Part shown: piece after piece, positions 7,385-18,700 of the stretch
Position numbering within the stretch: position 1 is the stretch's first letter
How the letters are laid out: each line of letters begins with the position of its first letter
DNA from: SVTX01 sp045577415
GTDB lineage: Bacteria; Bacillota; Clostridia; Oscillospirales; CAG-272
NCBI GenBank assembly: GCA_045577415.1
Contig: JAZNII010000077.1
Span: 1-34,422, forward strand
Reading direction: 5' to 3'
Length of the DNA: 34,422 bases
Made by a program: the position numbers and the translations under genes
The notes under the pieces: generated by a model
The model's database searches: none
The model's input: the letters and a program-made list of their open reading frames with translations, nothing else
What the model was told of the DNA's origin: nothing

Positions 7385-7429
7385 AATCTGCTATACTGTT
7401 ATTATCAAGTATGGCAGATTTTTCTTTTT
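7385..7429 (+). terminator. Intrinsic terminator or attenuator ahead of the surface-protein operon
   Basis: AATCTGCTATACT (7385-7397) pairs with AGTATGGCAGATT (7408-7420) over 13 bp with a single T-G wobble. The loop is 10 bases and TTTCTTTTTG follows. It ends only about 13 bases before the ribosome binding site of the next gene. I find no good promoter between it and that gene, so either read-through or regulated antitermination would be needed to transcribe the operon. Confidence 0.7.
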
Positions 7430-7453
7430 GACAAAATGCCGAAAGGAGCCACA

Positions 7454-7825
7454 ATGTTTACGAAATTTTTTGAGAGCAATATTTCGCCACTCAACAACGC
7501 TCCCAAGGAAGGAGATCTTTATAAGATCGTAACCACCTTTGGCAAAACCTTTGAGCTGAAATACGGGTTTTACGATGAGAGGGATCGGCAAAGCCCCCTG
7601 TGCGAGCCGGCAATCATTTATCCGGATTTCTTGAAGGAACCGCTTTATACCGATGAGGGCGAGCCGTTTGTAACGATGATGCAGGATGCCTGCGTAAGCT
7701 ATAATGGAGGAGCGAAGCGCACTTCCGACACCGCCTGCGCCGAATGCAAATACTTTGAACAGGGCGAGGAGTGGTTTGGCATCTGCAAATGTCCGAAAAA
7801 AAGAAAGTTATACGGTAATATTTAA
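7454..7825 (+). CDS. Conserved hypothetical protein with C-terminal four-Cys motif
   Basis: 123 residues from ATG 7454, chosen because AAAGGAG (7442-7448) sits 5 bases upstream. The frame is open further upstream but passes through the terminator hairpin. Near the C terminus, C-A-E-C then about 11 residues then C-K-C forms a C-x2-C...C-x-C pattern, consistent with a small zinc-binding knuckle. There is no signal peptide or membrane helix, so it is predicted cytoplasmic. I recognise the sequence type (EGDLYKIV...FGKTFEL, SPLCEPAIIYPDF, GEPFVTMMQDAC) as a recurrent hypothetical of gut Clostridia, but I know no function. It lies 54 bases before the first giant gene with no terminator between, so it is probably co-transcribed. 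Confidence 0.8.
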   Translation: MFTKFFESNISPLNNAPKEGDLYKIVTTFGKTFELKYGFYDERDRQSPLCEPAIIYPDFLKEPLYTDEGEPFVTMMQDACVSYNGGAKRTSDTACAECKYFEQGEEWFGICKCPKKRKLYGNI

Positions 7826-7879
7826 TAAAATGGTAAAGAACACTGAAAAATATTCCTTTGAAAGCGCGAGGAGAGCTAT

Positions 7880-10800
7880 ATGGTTGAAAAATATTCGATA
7901 AAACAAAAAACACTTGCACTTATTCTGGCGATGCTTGTCCTTTTTTCGGTATTGCCGGTTGGGGTATTGTCAAGCGAGACTTCGGACGGGATGAAGAGCC
8001 TTGAAAGCGAATCGGGAGAGGTTAAACCGCCCACCTCGCTCGACGATGTAAAGATACCGACAGTCACCAAAAATCCGTACGATGTCGACGTTTTCGTGGA
8101 TGCCTATCCTATTTATAATGATTGGATTTACGAACTCCTTGTCGGTCGCGATTATATCACCGAATACGGAACGCACGATATTTTGCGGGATGGGCAAAGC
8201 CCGTATTACACCGCATCAATAGCGCCGTGGTACGATTATGAAATATGGATCGACCGCCACGACGATATGGTGATCGAGTCGAATCTTCCGTACCGAGAGG
8301 GCAGAGGGGGCATAACCACTGACGGCAGGGATTCGTCAATGTTCCACTCGGAGCTGACGTTGACAAACGGCGGAATAACAGTCAGACCGATCAACGATTA
8401 TCAGCATCTGTATGGCGATCTGTTTTACAAGGAGATCCTGACCGACTACCTTGCAAACGGTCTGGGGTTGAATATGGATCAGGTCTATCTTCGCATCGGC
8501 GCAACCGTAGTTTCGGGTTACGGACGGATCAATGTGTCCTCACCGGATACGGATATAGATTACAGCACCACGGGGAAGGTTACCGACGAAAATCCGGTGA
8601 GACTTACGCTTGACGTTCCGCTCAAGGAGTTCGATCTTTGGACAATTATCTATTTTGATGCCGATTCGAGTGGCGGCGTAATGACCGATTTCAATATGAC
8701 ACTGATTGACAACACGTCGCCGTCGGTTAACCATATGACGGTCACACGCGAGGTGAGAGAGGACTACACCGCTGATCTCGTTCTCACGATGCAGCTGAAC
8801 GAAAATCTGCGCTTCACTCACAAAAACGCAAAGGACAGTCTTGACGACATCTGGGTAGAGCTTGAGCTGCTCGATCTCTCGACAAACAAGAAGAGCAACG
8901 TAAGACTTTACATAGAAGATTTTGACGGAGATCGCACGCTTACCTTCCGCGGAGACATAGGACTTTACAATTATAAGAATTTCAGAGTAAACAGAGTAAC
9001 GAAGGCGAGCTTCGCCGGAGCCAATCGCCGAATGGATTACGCCTTGATAGACCTTGCCGACGAAATGTACATCAGCGCGTATGACAAGGTAGACTACGAT
9101 AACCGAATCATTAGGCTTGAGACTTTCGAAGGATTAAACCCGAATAAGTGGACAACGGCTATCTGTGATTTTGCGGGTAACGCGATCAACGCGGCGAGCA
9201 TCACCAACTGGTCATTCGGGGATCAAAGCTATATCAGTAATACCTTCGAGGCGATCGACGTAAAGCTTTATAACGAGCGTACCGTCGGGTTTGCAAACGG
9301 AGAGATAGCAACGGAAGATGCCAAAAGAGAGGATATGCTCGCAGGACCTGCAAACGAGCTGTTCGTTTACGTTTACCTCGATCAGTATCTTACCGAGGAG
9401 GAGGCAAGGCTCGTATCGGTCGAGCTTAATATCCTGAATCCCGACGGAACTCCGCTGACTGTCAAGACAACGTCCTCCTCCGATTATAAGATCGAGGAGG
9501 TCTACGGAGAAAGCCGTGAGGGAACGCTTCTGAAGTTTGAGAATATTCCTCTTTACAGAGGGATGAAGATTGACGAAGTGGAGGGAACCGATAAAGACCC
9601 CCTGATCCGTGTCACAAAAATGACCGATGAGATCGAAGGAAAGACCGCCTTTGCAAACGTGATCACCCCGTCAAGTAAGCTGTACGCCGACTTTACCGCT
9701 CCGAATGTGACTATTGAAAAATACGCGGTTGAGGAACACGAGGCGGAGGCCGACGGCGAAGGAAAATATTACACGTTGAGTCTTTCGATAAATATAGAAG
9801 ACGTAAACAACTATTCGGAAATAGCAGGAATTATCGGTACTAAAGCCGACATCAGCATAGGAGGCGGAGTTGACAAGGCGACAAGCTTCAAGTATCTGAT
9901 CTCGGAAAGCGCTGTGCCTCCCGATGATGTCTCGGGCTACGTTGAGGCATCGGAGCTTGTGCCAAACGGAATGAGCGCCGTGGGAGACGTTACGCTTATC
10001 AATGCGTCAAATGCGTGGTATCTGCACCTGCTTATCGAGGGCGGAGAGATCTATATCGATGATCTGTTCGTAGCGGTAGAGGCGGAGGATATTGCTGGCA
10101 ATATTTCCGAGGTCGATCCGCCGGATACCATCGAATATCTGGTAGATGAGATCGCGCCCGAGGTGAAATTCACCTCTCAAAGCATGAGCGCCACAAACGG
10201 AAACACCGAGATGGACGTTTCGATCGGAATTTCCGCAAGCGACAGAAACGATATTACGGGTGTATATTATTATATTGAAAGCAATGTTGCCGAAGGAGAA
10301 AGTCCCGTTTGGATACCGCTGGTCATTGAATCCGGCAAGGAGGTCGAAGACGAGATCCTCTTACACTACGGCGGACTTGATGTCGAAAACAACAGAACCT
10401 ATTCTGACATCATTTGGTTAAAGGCTACCGACGAATACGGCAACGAAAGTCAGCCTGTCGCGCATTATATAAATCTAAGCCTTGAAAAACCCTCGACCAA
10501 GGTTTCCTATGAAGGAAATCTGAATCACGTAAGCAACAGCCACAAAATAACGGTAAGAGGCCCCGATGCTTCCTCGCACGGAGACGTCGGTTATACGCGT
10601 GTTACGCTGACTCCGTTAGGATCTCCCGAATATTCCTACGTAACCGTAGTTCGGACGGGAGAGACGGTCGATCTTCTTTCCTTCGTGGGAACAGAGTGGT
10701 ACCGCGTAAAGATTGGGCTTGACGTGTATTCCGAGGTTTCCTCGCCCGAGACGGTAACCGATGATTACGAGCTTACCGAGAGCAGCGTGCTTTACGGACT

Positions 10801-13800
10801 CTTAAATTATTACGGTGAGCTTAAGATATCCTTTGAAAACGGATACGGAGATATGACTCCGTCGGTCGGATATCTTTACGCCGCGGCAAATGCGGGAAGC
10901 TACGCAGCAGATCCGAATTATTACACGGTGCGCTTTGCGTCTCCGTATCTTTCGGGGATGACGCTCCACTCGGTTGACTTTGGCGAGATCGTTAACAGAG
11001 ACGGCGTTACCGTGGTAGCGGACGCTGACTTCGGCAACGCGCCTTACAAGTTCAACCAATCACGCAAGGGCATAAACCCGATGCGAAATACCGCGATCTA
11101 CTTCAATGTTTCCAACCTCGCAAACGCGGACTTCGGACTGCTTGACTTCGACTATGAAAGCTCCTATATAGAATTCATAAGGGTCGGAGAGAGCGGAGAA
11201 GAGGACACCGTGGTCGCAAGGCGAGACGGACTTTCCGCGGGAGCGTCGCAGTTCTTTATGATAAAGAATGAAACCGATAGCGGAGAATACTATACGACGG
11301 GCGCTTATTATTTAAAGGTAACCGTCGTCAGCCACAGCGGCAGTACCGATTCCTACGAATCATCAAGAATCGTTCTTGACGCGCAGACACCGGACAGCGC
11401 GGGCGTGTGGCAGTATTCATATCAGACTAAAGTGGATATTACGTCGTTGGATGCCGAAAGGGGCTATACTTGGGTTACGAAGTATGCCGAGGACAAAGCC
11501 TTTGATTCTCTCGGTATCGTGGTCACGATCGGCGGTGAAGAGATGCGAAGCAGCGTTTTCGCGGTTTATACTTACGGCGTTTCGGGACTCAGTCTTATCT
11601 TCACTTCTCCCGATACGGCGGCAAGCTACGAGGGTATTGCCGTTGGCGGTGTTAAAGGCTTCAAGGTGTGGAACCTTGCCAGCGATCCCACAGAAGCGGA
11701 GATAAACGCCCAGTCGTTTACAAAGGATATGACCGGAGATTACCTATCACGTATCACGGGAACCGATGATATTTATACGCCTGATAACATCCCGAAGGGC
11801 GCGGATGGCTTTAGTAATCTGTATCTGATGAAGGGCATCAACACTATCTGCTATCAGATAGCGATGGAAAACGGCTACGTGTCCCCCATAAAGCAGCTTA
11901 CAGTTATAGTCACCGATTACACACCCGAGCTGAATATAGCGATAGACGATTACAGACCCTCTCACGAGACCTCGCAGCTTGAGGGAGTTGTGAACGCAAG
12001 CAGTATCAGATTTTTCGTTGAGACGGCATATTCACTGAACGGAACGGGAGAGGTCAGCGTCGATCTTTGGTCGGATTACGGCATGAATATCGGCTCGTTT
12101 GTCGACGGAGAGCTTGTTGACGGCTTCATTGACGATCCTACTCCGTTAGCGCAGGGACTTGGCGTTATAAAGAGCGGAATGAAGGTTGAGGAATACGCGG
12201 ATTTCACCGAAAACAGCTATACCTCGGATTTCCCGAAGTATCAGATGCTTTGTACGGCGCTGTTCGTTTCAACCGACGAGTACGGCGGAGTGACGATCGT
12301 AGCTCCGCAGATCGGCGACCATATCCGTTACGGAACCGTCACAGGCTCGCAGCTTGATAACGAGTACAACATTGACTACGACTATTATTTCGAAGATCCC
12401 TATATAGTCGGCGACTCGTTCACGTCCAAGAGGATATATTACAACGAGCCGATATACTTCGGACGAGAGTTGCTTCGCTTTGAAAATGCGATTTACGAGA
12501 ATCTCTACCCAAACGGCGAGAGATTGATCGAGACCACGATGATCTCAAATGCAGAGCTTAAATACAATCTCTTTAACATCGTAACCAACGATATTATTTG
12601 GAATCTTGCCGACGAAAATAACCGAGCAGACTCTACAAATGCAATAGTATACTATGAAAACGGTCACAACTTCGAGCTTATCAACTGGGACAACGCTACC
12701 GTAACCTTCTGGGGCGACGACCTTGACCAGCCTGTTACCGTCTTGCTTTCGGGTGAGGATAACAGCGTAGGATATATGGGCGCTGCGATAAACCCGGTAA
12801 TCGGACTGACGCTTTACATTGCGAATCCGAGGGCGGACGAAAGTCACCCTGCGGGTACGTCGGTTACGAGAAATTACACTATAAACTGCCGCAACGTATA
12901 CGGAGATCGCTTTGAGACAAGCGGAGCGGTAACGCTTTACTACGTCGACTACGGTGTCTCATCGGTAGAGATGAAGGAATACGGAGCGGAGCTGAAGCTC
13001 AACTTTGAAACGAGAGAGTACGGCACCGTTGTCCGCACCGGTGAGTTTGGCAACGGTACGTATTCGATTGAGGTAACCGATCTTTACGGTAATACCGTAA
13101 GCCTTGAATATACAGTAACCAACTCGGCTGATCCCGATACGAAGATAAGCTTCTCAAAAATCACGGAAACGGCAGGGCAGGTAACGGTAACTCTGACGAG
13201 AGAAGACAACAGAGCAATATTCGTTGATATTAACGACTATGATATCATGAGCGTCACGGGCAACAACAGTCCGTCGGTGACCGTTACGGTAAGGGAAAAC
13301 ACAAGATTTTCTTACCGACACATAGACTCCGAGGGAAATGAACGGATGCACTTTATCACGGTGGACAATATCAGAAAGCCTTCTCCTTATCTCGTTTGGT
13401 CTTACAGCGAGGACGAGGTGAACCTGAGCGAGGACGGAACTAAATACCGCTACGGAAGCGTCACGGTATATCTCGTCGACAACAGCTTCTCGCTTAAGGA
13501 TAATTACACCGGCAGAGCGCCGAGCTTTACCTTTATCCCCGGCGGCGACACAAGCTATACCTTCTCATCTGCGGAGATTTCGGCAATTCTCGGCGACGAT
13601 ACGGTGAAGATACCTTATGATATTACTGCGACGCTTGAGATCACGCTTTATGAGATCCCCGATCCCCTCGGCAAAGCCGAGGAGGATAAGGAAACGCCAA
13701 ACGTTCAGCTTCTCGCTTACTCGAATCTTAACGGAGTATATTCCAATGAGAGACTTGCGCTTCAGCTTGAAAACGCGAGAAATTCCAAGGCTCTTACCGA

Positions 13801-15712
13801 TTATTTGGGCTACACCAATCTTGAGTTCGTCGGAAACCGCGCCGATACGGGCGAGATCCTTGATATACTCGGCTGGAGTACCTCGTACCGCTTCATTATA
13901 GAGACGGTGGATATGAGTCGGACGCGTATCTTTATCAAGGAAGGTCTTTACGCCGACGCTCCCGATTATGAAACGGGAGTCAGCGATTCAATCGAGGGCG
14001 TACATCTTAATTCAAAGCTCTTGACCATAACGAAAAACGCAAAATTCTCACTTTTCGTTGTGGACGCGAAAGGCAATTATTCTTCTATCGCGTTTGACGT
14101 AACCGACGTCGGCGCGGCGCCCGCGCCCGATGTAGTTAAGGTGCCGATAACAAACGAGCTTATAAGGGCTTATATTATAGCGCCCGAGGGGGCTGAGGAG
14201 TTTGAGATATTCGGCTCCGTCACGGTAGGCTATGAGTCCGATGCCGACAGCGAATATTACATGAGACCCTACGTTGAGTATTCCGACAACGACGATTACG
14301 TGATCAACTATCGGATGCTTTATAACGGAGCCGCGGTTGAATCCCGGATCGACGTTTCGGTCGACGAGATCAATCTTCGTGAAATATCGCTTGTAGGTGG
14401 CATCGAATGGTCGGCAAACAAGAACCTTGAGGCGACGAACAAGGATATAATCGCTACGGCAAGCTTTACCGAGCAGGTCAGCGAATTCTTTGTTCTCGGC
14501 GAGTACGATTCCGACGTTGTGAGCTTCACGCTTGCGGGCAACACGCTAAGCGCTACCTATTCGGATAATCACCCCGAGATGACACTTGAGTTCGTTGCCG
14601 AAAACGGAAGCTCGGTTACGGTGACATTTGGCGCGGTGACCAACGTCGATAAGAGTGCGCCCGAGCTTGAGATAGCAGAGCGCGTACTTGCCGAGAACGG
14701 AAGATTTGTGACTCTTACGATAGTCTCAAACGAGCGGGTCGTAATGAAGGAAGGCGGCTTTGCGGGAGAGGAGCTTGACGGAAAATATTACTTCACAAGA
14801 ACCGTTACCGCAAACGGCGAGTACAGCTTCTCCTTTGCCGATATGACCGGTATTGTAAGCGAAATATCCGTTGAGATAACAGAGATCGTTACCCAGGAGC
14901 TTGCGGCAGAGTACAGTCTTTCGCCCAACGGCGCTTCAGCGGTCAGCGATCCCGCCGAGCTTGACGTTATGACAGGCGACACGGTATATATAAAGCCTAT
15001 TCGCAACGTAACCGCGTCTCTTTCGGGCGGCGCTACCGTAGAGCTTCCCGAGGGTGAGTGGACCGCGATAATGATCCCCGACATACTCGGAGGAATTCAA
15101 CCTTACGTAATTCTGACCGACGAGTACGGTAACGTGCTGACGCATCAGTTCTCTAAAATTGACGTTCCCGACACTACCGCGCCCGACGTGGTTGTAAGCA
15201 AGGCGGTCTATTCGGTAAGATCAGGAACCGACCGAGCGGTAGTGGAAAGAGAGCTTCTCGCAAACTTCGCCGCGTTTGACAGCGAAGCGGGAGAGATTCA
15301 GCGCTCGGTACAGTTTACCGAGGAGCTGTCGGTAATAGGCGTAAGCACGGTAAAGTATATCGCCACCGACGCTGCGGGAAATACCACCGTCAAGGAGGGA
15401 ATGCTCCGCGTCACGTCGATCTACGAGCCGGAGATACACCACGGTGACGTAAAGCTCTCGCGCGACGACGGATTGATCGTAAAGAGCGGCGAGGATATAA
15501 AATTGCTCGTCAACTGCGCGGGACTTTCGTACAGAGCGGTGATCAAGGAAGGCATTAAAACCGTTGCGCAGATGAAGAGCGGGGTAACCGAGATTACCTA
15601 CTACACGCTTGACGGCGAGCTTTCACTGGGCGAGCTTGAAACAGGTATATACACAATTTGCATTATTAACCAGCACAGAGATTATTTTAGAATAATCATT
15701 TCAGTAGAATAA
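7880..15712 (+). CDS. Giant secreted Ig-like multidomain protein (2610 aa), no anchor
   Basis: GAGGAG-type ribosome binding site at about 7868-7874, ATG at 7880. Residues 1-31 are a signal peptide: basic start (MVEKYSIKQK), hydrophobic core LALILAMLVLFSVLPVGVL, then SSE. The rest is beta-rich with Ig/cadherin-like domains whose starts are marked by D-x-x-A-P motifs: DNTSPS (about residue 277), FTAPNV (605), DEIAPEV (757), AQTPD (1168), DKSAPE (2258) and DTTAPD (2431). ATDAAGNTT near residue 2490 is typical of HYR/DUF5011-like Ig domains. No catalytic motif, cysteine-rich region, LPXTG motif or C-terminal membrane helix is seen; the end is YFRIIISVE. It heads a run of three giant exported proteins and could be held at the surface by its two anchored neighbours. 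Adhesion or a structural role is inferred from domain type only. Confidence 0.88.
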   Translation: MVEKYSIKQKTLALILAMLVLFSVLPVGVLSSETSDGMKSLESESGEVKPPTSLDDVKIPTVTKNPYDVDVFVDAYPIYNDWIYELLVGRDYITEYGTHDILRDGQSPYYTASIAPWYDYEIWIDRHDDMVIESNLPYREGRGGITTDGRDSSMFHSELTLTNGGITVRPINDYQHLYGDLFYKEILTDYLANGLGLNMDQVYLRIGATVVSGYGRINVSSPDTDIDYSTTGKVTDENPVRLTLDVPLKEFDLWTIIYFDADSSGGVMTDFNMTLIDNTSPSVNHMTVTREVREDYTADLVLTMQLNENLRFTHKNAKDSLDDIWVELELLDLSTNKKSNVRLYIEDFDGDRTLTFRGDIGLYNYKNFRVNRVTKASFAGANRRMDYALIDLADEMYISAYDKVDYDNRIIRLETFEGLNPNKWTTAICDFAGNAINAASITNWSFGDQSYISNTFEAIDVKLYNERTVGFANGEIATEDAKREDMLAGPANELFVYVYLDQYLTEEEARLVSVELNILNPDGTPLTVKTTSSSDYKIEEVYGESREGTLLKFENIPLYRGMKIDEVEGTDKDPLIRVTKMTDEIEGKTAFANVITPSSKLYADFTAPNVTIEKYAVEEHEAEADGEGKYYTLSLSINIEDVNNYSEIAGIIGTKADISIGGGVDKATSFKYLISESAVPPDDVSGYVEASELVPNGMSAVGDVTLINASNAWYLHLLIEGGEIYIDDLFVAVEAEDIAGNISEVDPPDTIEYLVDEIAPEVKFTSQSMSATNGNTEMDVSIGISASDRNDITGVYYYIESNVAEGESPVWIPLVIESGKEVEDEILLHYGGLDVENNRTYSDIIWLKATDEYGNESQPVAHYINLSLEKPSTKVSYEGNLNHVSNSHKITVRGPDASSHGDVGYTRVTLTPLGSPEYSYVTVVRTGETVDLLSFVGTEWYRVKIGLDVYSEVSSPETVTDDYELTESSVLYGLLNYYGELKISFENGYGDMTPSVGYLYAAANAGSYAADPNYYTVRFASPYLSGMTLHSVDFGEIVNRDGVTVVADADFGNAPYKFNQSRKGINPMRNTAIYFNVSNLANADFGLLDFDYESSYIEFIRVGESGEEDTVVARRDGLSAGASQFFMIKNETDSGEYYTTGAYYLKVTVVSHSGSTDSYESSRIVLDAQTPDSAGVWQYSYQTKVDITSLDAERGYTWVTKYAEDKAFDSLGIVVTIGGEEMRSSVFAVYTYGVSGLSLIFTSPDTAASYEGIAVGGVKGFKVWNLASDPTEAEINAQSFTKDMTGDYLSRITGTDDIYTPDNIPKGADGFSNLYLMKGINTICYQIAMENGYVSPIKQLTVIVTDYTPELNIAIDDYRPSHETSQLEGVVNASSIRFFVETAYSLNGTGEVSVDLWSDYGMNIGSFVDGELVDGFIDDPTPLAQGLGVIKSGMKVEEYADFTENSYTSDFPKYQMLCTALFVSTDEYGGVTIVAPQIGDHIRYGTVTGSQLDNEYNIDYDYYFEDPYIVGDSFTSKRIYYNEPIYFGRELLRFENAIYENLYPNGERLIETTMISNAELKYNLFNIVTNDIIWNLADENNRADSTNAIVYYENGHNFELINWDNATVTFWGDDLDQPVTVLLSGEDNSVGYMGAAINPVIGLTLYIANPRADESHPAGTSVTRNYTINCRNVYGDRFETSGAVTLYYVDYGVSSVEMKEYGAELKLNFETREYGTVVRTGEFGNGTYSIEVTDLYGNTVSLEYTVTNSADPDTKISFSKITETAGQVTVTLTREDNRAIFVDINDYDIMSVTGNNSPSVTVTVRENTRFSYRHIDSEGNERMHFITVDNIRKPSPYLVWSYSEDEVNLSEDGTKYRYGSVTVYLVDNSFSLKDNYTGRAPSFTFIPGGDTSYTFSSAEISAILGDDTVKIPYDITATLEITLYEIPDPLGKAEEDKETPNVQLLAYSNLNGVYSNERLALQLENARNSKALTDYLGYTNLEFVGNRADTGEILDILGWSTSYRFIIETVDMSRTRIFIKEGLYADAPDYETGVSDSIEGVHLNSKLLTITKNAKFSLFVVDAKGNYSSIAFDVTDVGAAPAPDVVKVPITNELIRAYIIAPEGAEEFEIFGSVTVGYESDADSEYYMRPYVEYSDNDDYVINYRMLYNGAAVESRIDVSVDEINLREISLVGGIEWSANKNLEATNKDIIATASFTEQVSEFFVLGEYDSDVVSFTLAGNTLSATYSDNHPEMTLEFVAENGSSVTVTFGAVTNVDKSAPELEIAERVLAENGRFVTLTIVSNERVVMKEGGFAGEELDGKYYFTRTVTANGEYSFSFADMTGIVSEISVEITEIVTQELAAEYSLSPNGASAVSDPAELDVMTGDTVYIKPIRNVTASLSGGATVELPEGEWTAIMIPDILGGIQPYVILTDEYGNVLTHQFSKIDVPDTTAPDVVVSKAVYSVRSGTDRAVVERELLANFAAFDSEAGEIQRSVQFTEELSVIGVSTVKYIATDAAGNTTVKEGMLRVTSIYEPEIHHGDVKLSRDDGLIVKSGEDIKLLVNCAGLSYRAVIKEGIKTVAQMKSGVTEITYYTLDGELSLGELETGIYTICIINQHRDYFRIIISVE

Positions 15713-15749
15713 GTTAAATCACATTTTGAAAACCCGGGAGGTCTATATC

Positions 15750-18700
15750 ATGAAAGCCATAATTAAAAGGATAATGACTATGCTCTTAATGTTAGCGATA
15801 CTTATAGTATCGCTCCCCGTTGCCGCTTTGGCAGAGGGAGCAGAGCAGGTCGGAGGGGGAGTGAAGACGTTAGGTAACGCCGCGCACACCTCGGATGTAG
15901 ACTCTCTCGGGTATATCGAAATTAGCGACGGATACCTTAAGATAAGAGTTTCGGAGAAAAACGGCGGATTTTCTGCTATGACCGCAGAGGGAAACGCTTT
16001 GTCTAAAAACGACAATAACGCCGACCTTATCTATTCCGACGATGAGTTCGATACCTCCTTCACCTCCTTCCGCGTAACTCGCGGCGGAGAGGTAAAGGAT
16101 TACATATTCGGACGTGACTACTCAAATACGGGAGTTGAGTGCTCCAATGTCGTGGTCTACAAGTCCGCGAATAACGCAATTACCGCGGAGTGGACGGTTG
16201 ACGGACTTTACTTCAAGCAGATCATAGCTCTGATGGGAGCTGATACCTACCAGCACGGTATGGCATATATCTCCTATTCCGTAACAAATACGGGAAGCGA
16301 GGCGGTAGATAATATCGAGGCTCGTGTTATGATGGATACGGCTCTCGGCACTGTTGACTACGGCTACTATATGCTGGCTCATAATGACGGAAGCTATACC
16401 GCAATCGAAACCGAGAAAACTGTCAGCGGAGCGGATTACAGTAATTACTTCTTCGCATACGACGACAAATCTTCTCCCAACGTGACTTCCTATACACTCA
16501 ACGCGAGCGTAGGCGGCGAGAGCATAGTCCCTACCCGTGTAACCTTTGCTCATTGGGCAAATCTTGCATCAACGGTATTTGATTACACTCCCGACACAAA
16601 GGAACCCTTGAACTTTACCGACACATACGCAAGCATTGACCACCTCACCGCAGACAGCGCGGTCGCGCTTTACTACGATATGAAGGGCGTGCCTGCCGCT
16701 TCCGAGGGAGAAACGATAGGTCTTTACTACGGAGTTTACTCCAACTACAATGCGGGCGACGCTGACGTTTCCCTCAACTTCATCTCCTCGGGAACTATGT
16801 TCTTTGACGAGAGCGGAGAAAGCTACAAGGATATAAACGGCACGCTCCCCGGCAATTTTTCCACCACGCTTAAGATACAGAATATTACCGATGAAGAGAT
16901 CAAAAAGATCGCGGTAGCGATCTACCCCGAGGAGTCGATCATTCCTCATGACGGATATAACTTCGTTACCGATATATCCCCGATCGATCCTTACTACAAG
17001 GAGATAAGCGATCTTAAATCGGGCGAGGCGAGAGATGTCCGCTTCGATTTTAAGGTCGATCCCACCTACGCAACCGGCTACCGCAGAATAAAGATCGTCG
17101 TTTACAATACCACCGTCGATCAGTCACTCGGTGACCATAACGTAATACTTGAGGATGAGTTATTTATCCTTTGTCCCGGCGCGTCTGGCTCCGATGTCGG
17201 CTTTACGGGGATTACACCCGAGCAGGTGTTTGTCAAGGGTAAGAGATTTGCCTACATTACGGGAACGAACTTCGGGCTTATACGTGACAAAACGCAGTAC
17301 CGCATAATTCTTCGCCCGAATAACGGCGGCGAAGACGTCGTTCTTGATCAGGATAAGGTAGTCGTCAATACCGAGCTTAACACGGTGACGCTCGTTCTTG
17401 ATATGGAGCTTGACAGCACTACCTACCAGATCATATTCGACTGGAACGATACGACGGTCAAGGATATGGAAAACGAGGCGCTTCGCCTGGTAGTTACCGA
17501 CGTACCCTCTAAGGGAGACCCCGGCTACGTAAGCTCGGGAGTTTACGGCATCGTCACCGTTGAAAGAAACGGAACTCATTATGATATTGTAAACTATCCC
17601 ACAGAGGAAGATTTCAAAAATACGAAAACAAGTCCAAACGATATTATGCTCGTGCTTCGCGGAGATTTTAACGTGCTTTCCACCGATGAAAAGGGGAATT
17701 ACAGCGCAGAAGCGCTTACCCTTATGGATGGCGACATAATAAATATCAGCGAAACTCTTGACGTGAAAGACGGAAGAGTAACTTTGACTAAAAACTTCGA
17801 CGAAAACGGCAACCAGACCGAGATAACGGTTGATATTGACGGAAAAGTATACACAACAAAAGAAAACACAAAGGTATGGGACGGTGTCCTCGCGATAACC
17901 TCCTTTACCGAGGGCAAGCTCTTCACGCTTCCGATATATTCGGAGCAGGGAGTGCGCTCCTACGCCAAGGGCGAGCAAGATGCCGAGCGCGTAACCCTTC
18001 TGTGGCCCGGTGCCGCGGGAGGAGTACAGACTCTTGTCGGACTTCTTCTGAACTTCCGTTACGGTGAGTTCGCTCTTATGAAGCAGGGCGATAATTATGC
18101 GAGAGTCGTCGCCTTCAGCGCAAGCCTTGATCCCTCGATCCTTGTCCCGAATGGCAAGGTCGGCACGACAGTTCATTATTCCAAGCTTGAGACCGCGCAG
18201 CGCGAGATGGGTATCAGCAATTACAGCGCTGAACAGCTTCGCGCGACCGATCAGCAGTTCAGGAAGGACCAGATGGCGTGGCGAGACAGCCAAGCAGGCA
18301 CTCTCAATCTCTACATGGACGACATTCTGTTCGGCGCGGGCGGATTTATTGGATTCAATACCGAGATATCGGTAGGCATCCCCGCCTATGCCGACGGTAT
18401 GCCCTACGTACAGGGAACCCTCGCACTCAAGATCATAAACGAATATTGGGAGTTTGGTGTTGAGGGTTCTGCCGATATGCTCGTATTTGAGATGGAGGCG
18501 ACCTTAAGGCTCAAGAGCTATAACGGTTTCCCTGTTCCCGATGATATATATTTCTTTATCGGCGGAACCGTCCCCGGAATCCCCGTTGACCCCTTTGGCG
18601 TGTTCTGGGTGCGCGGAGCAGGTGCCGGAATATCGAATATGTACGAGACCTTTTTCGGAAGACAGACCCTGCCCCCCATCACTCTTATGCTCAGCGGAGA

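Noticed and set aside
7369..7397. TATACT at 7392-7397 as a promoter for the giant operon
   Set aside because: No -35 box at a suitable distance, and these bases form the left arm of the terminator hairpin.
17160..18293. Long minus-strand reading frame (377 codons) opposite the 1990-aa protein gene
   Set aside because: No ribosome binding site and no family-like sequence; the plus-strand protein is clearly real and its codon bias leaves the opposite frame open.
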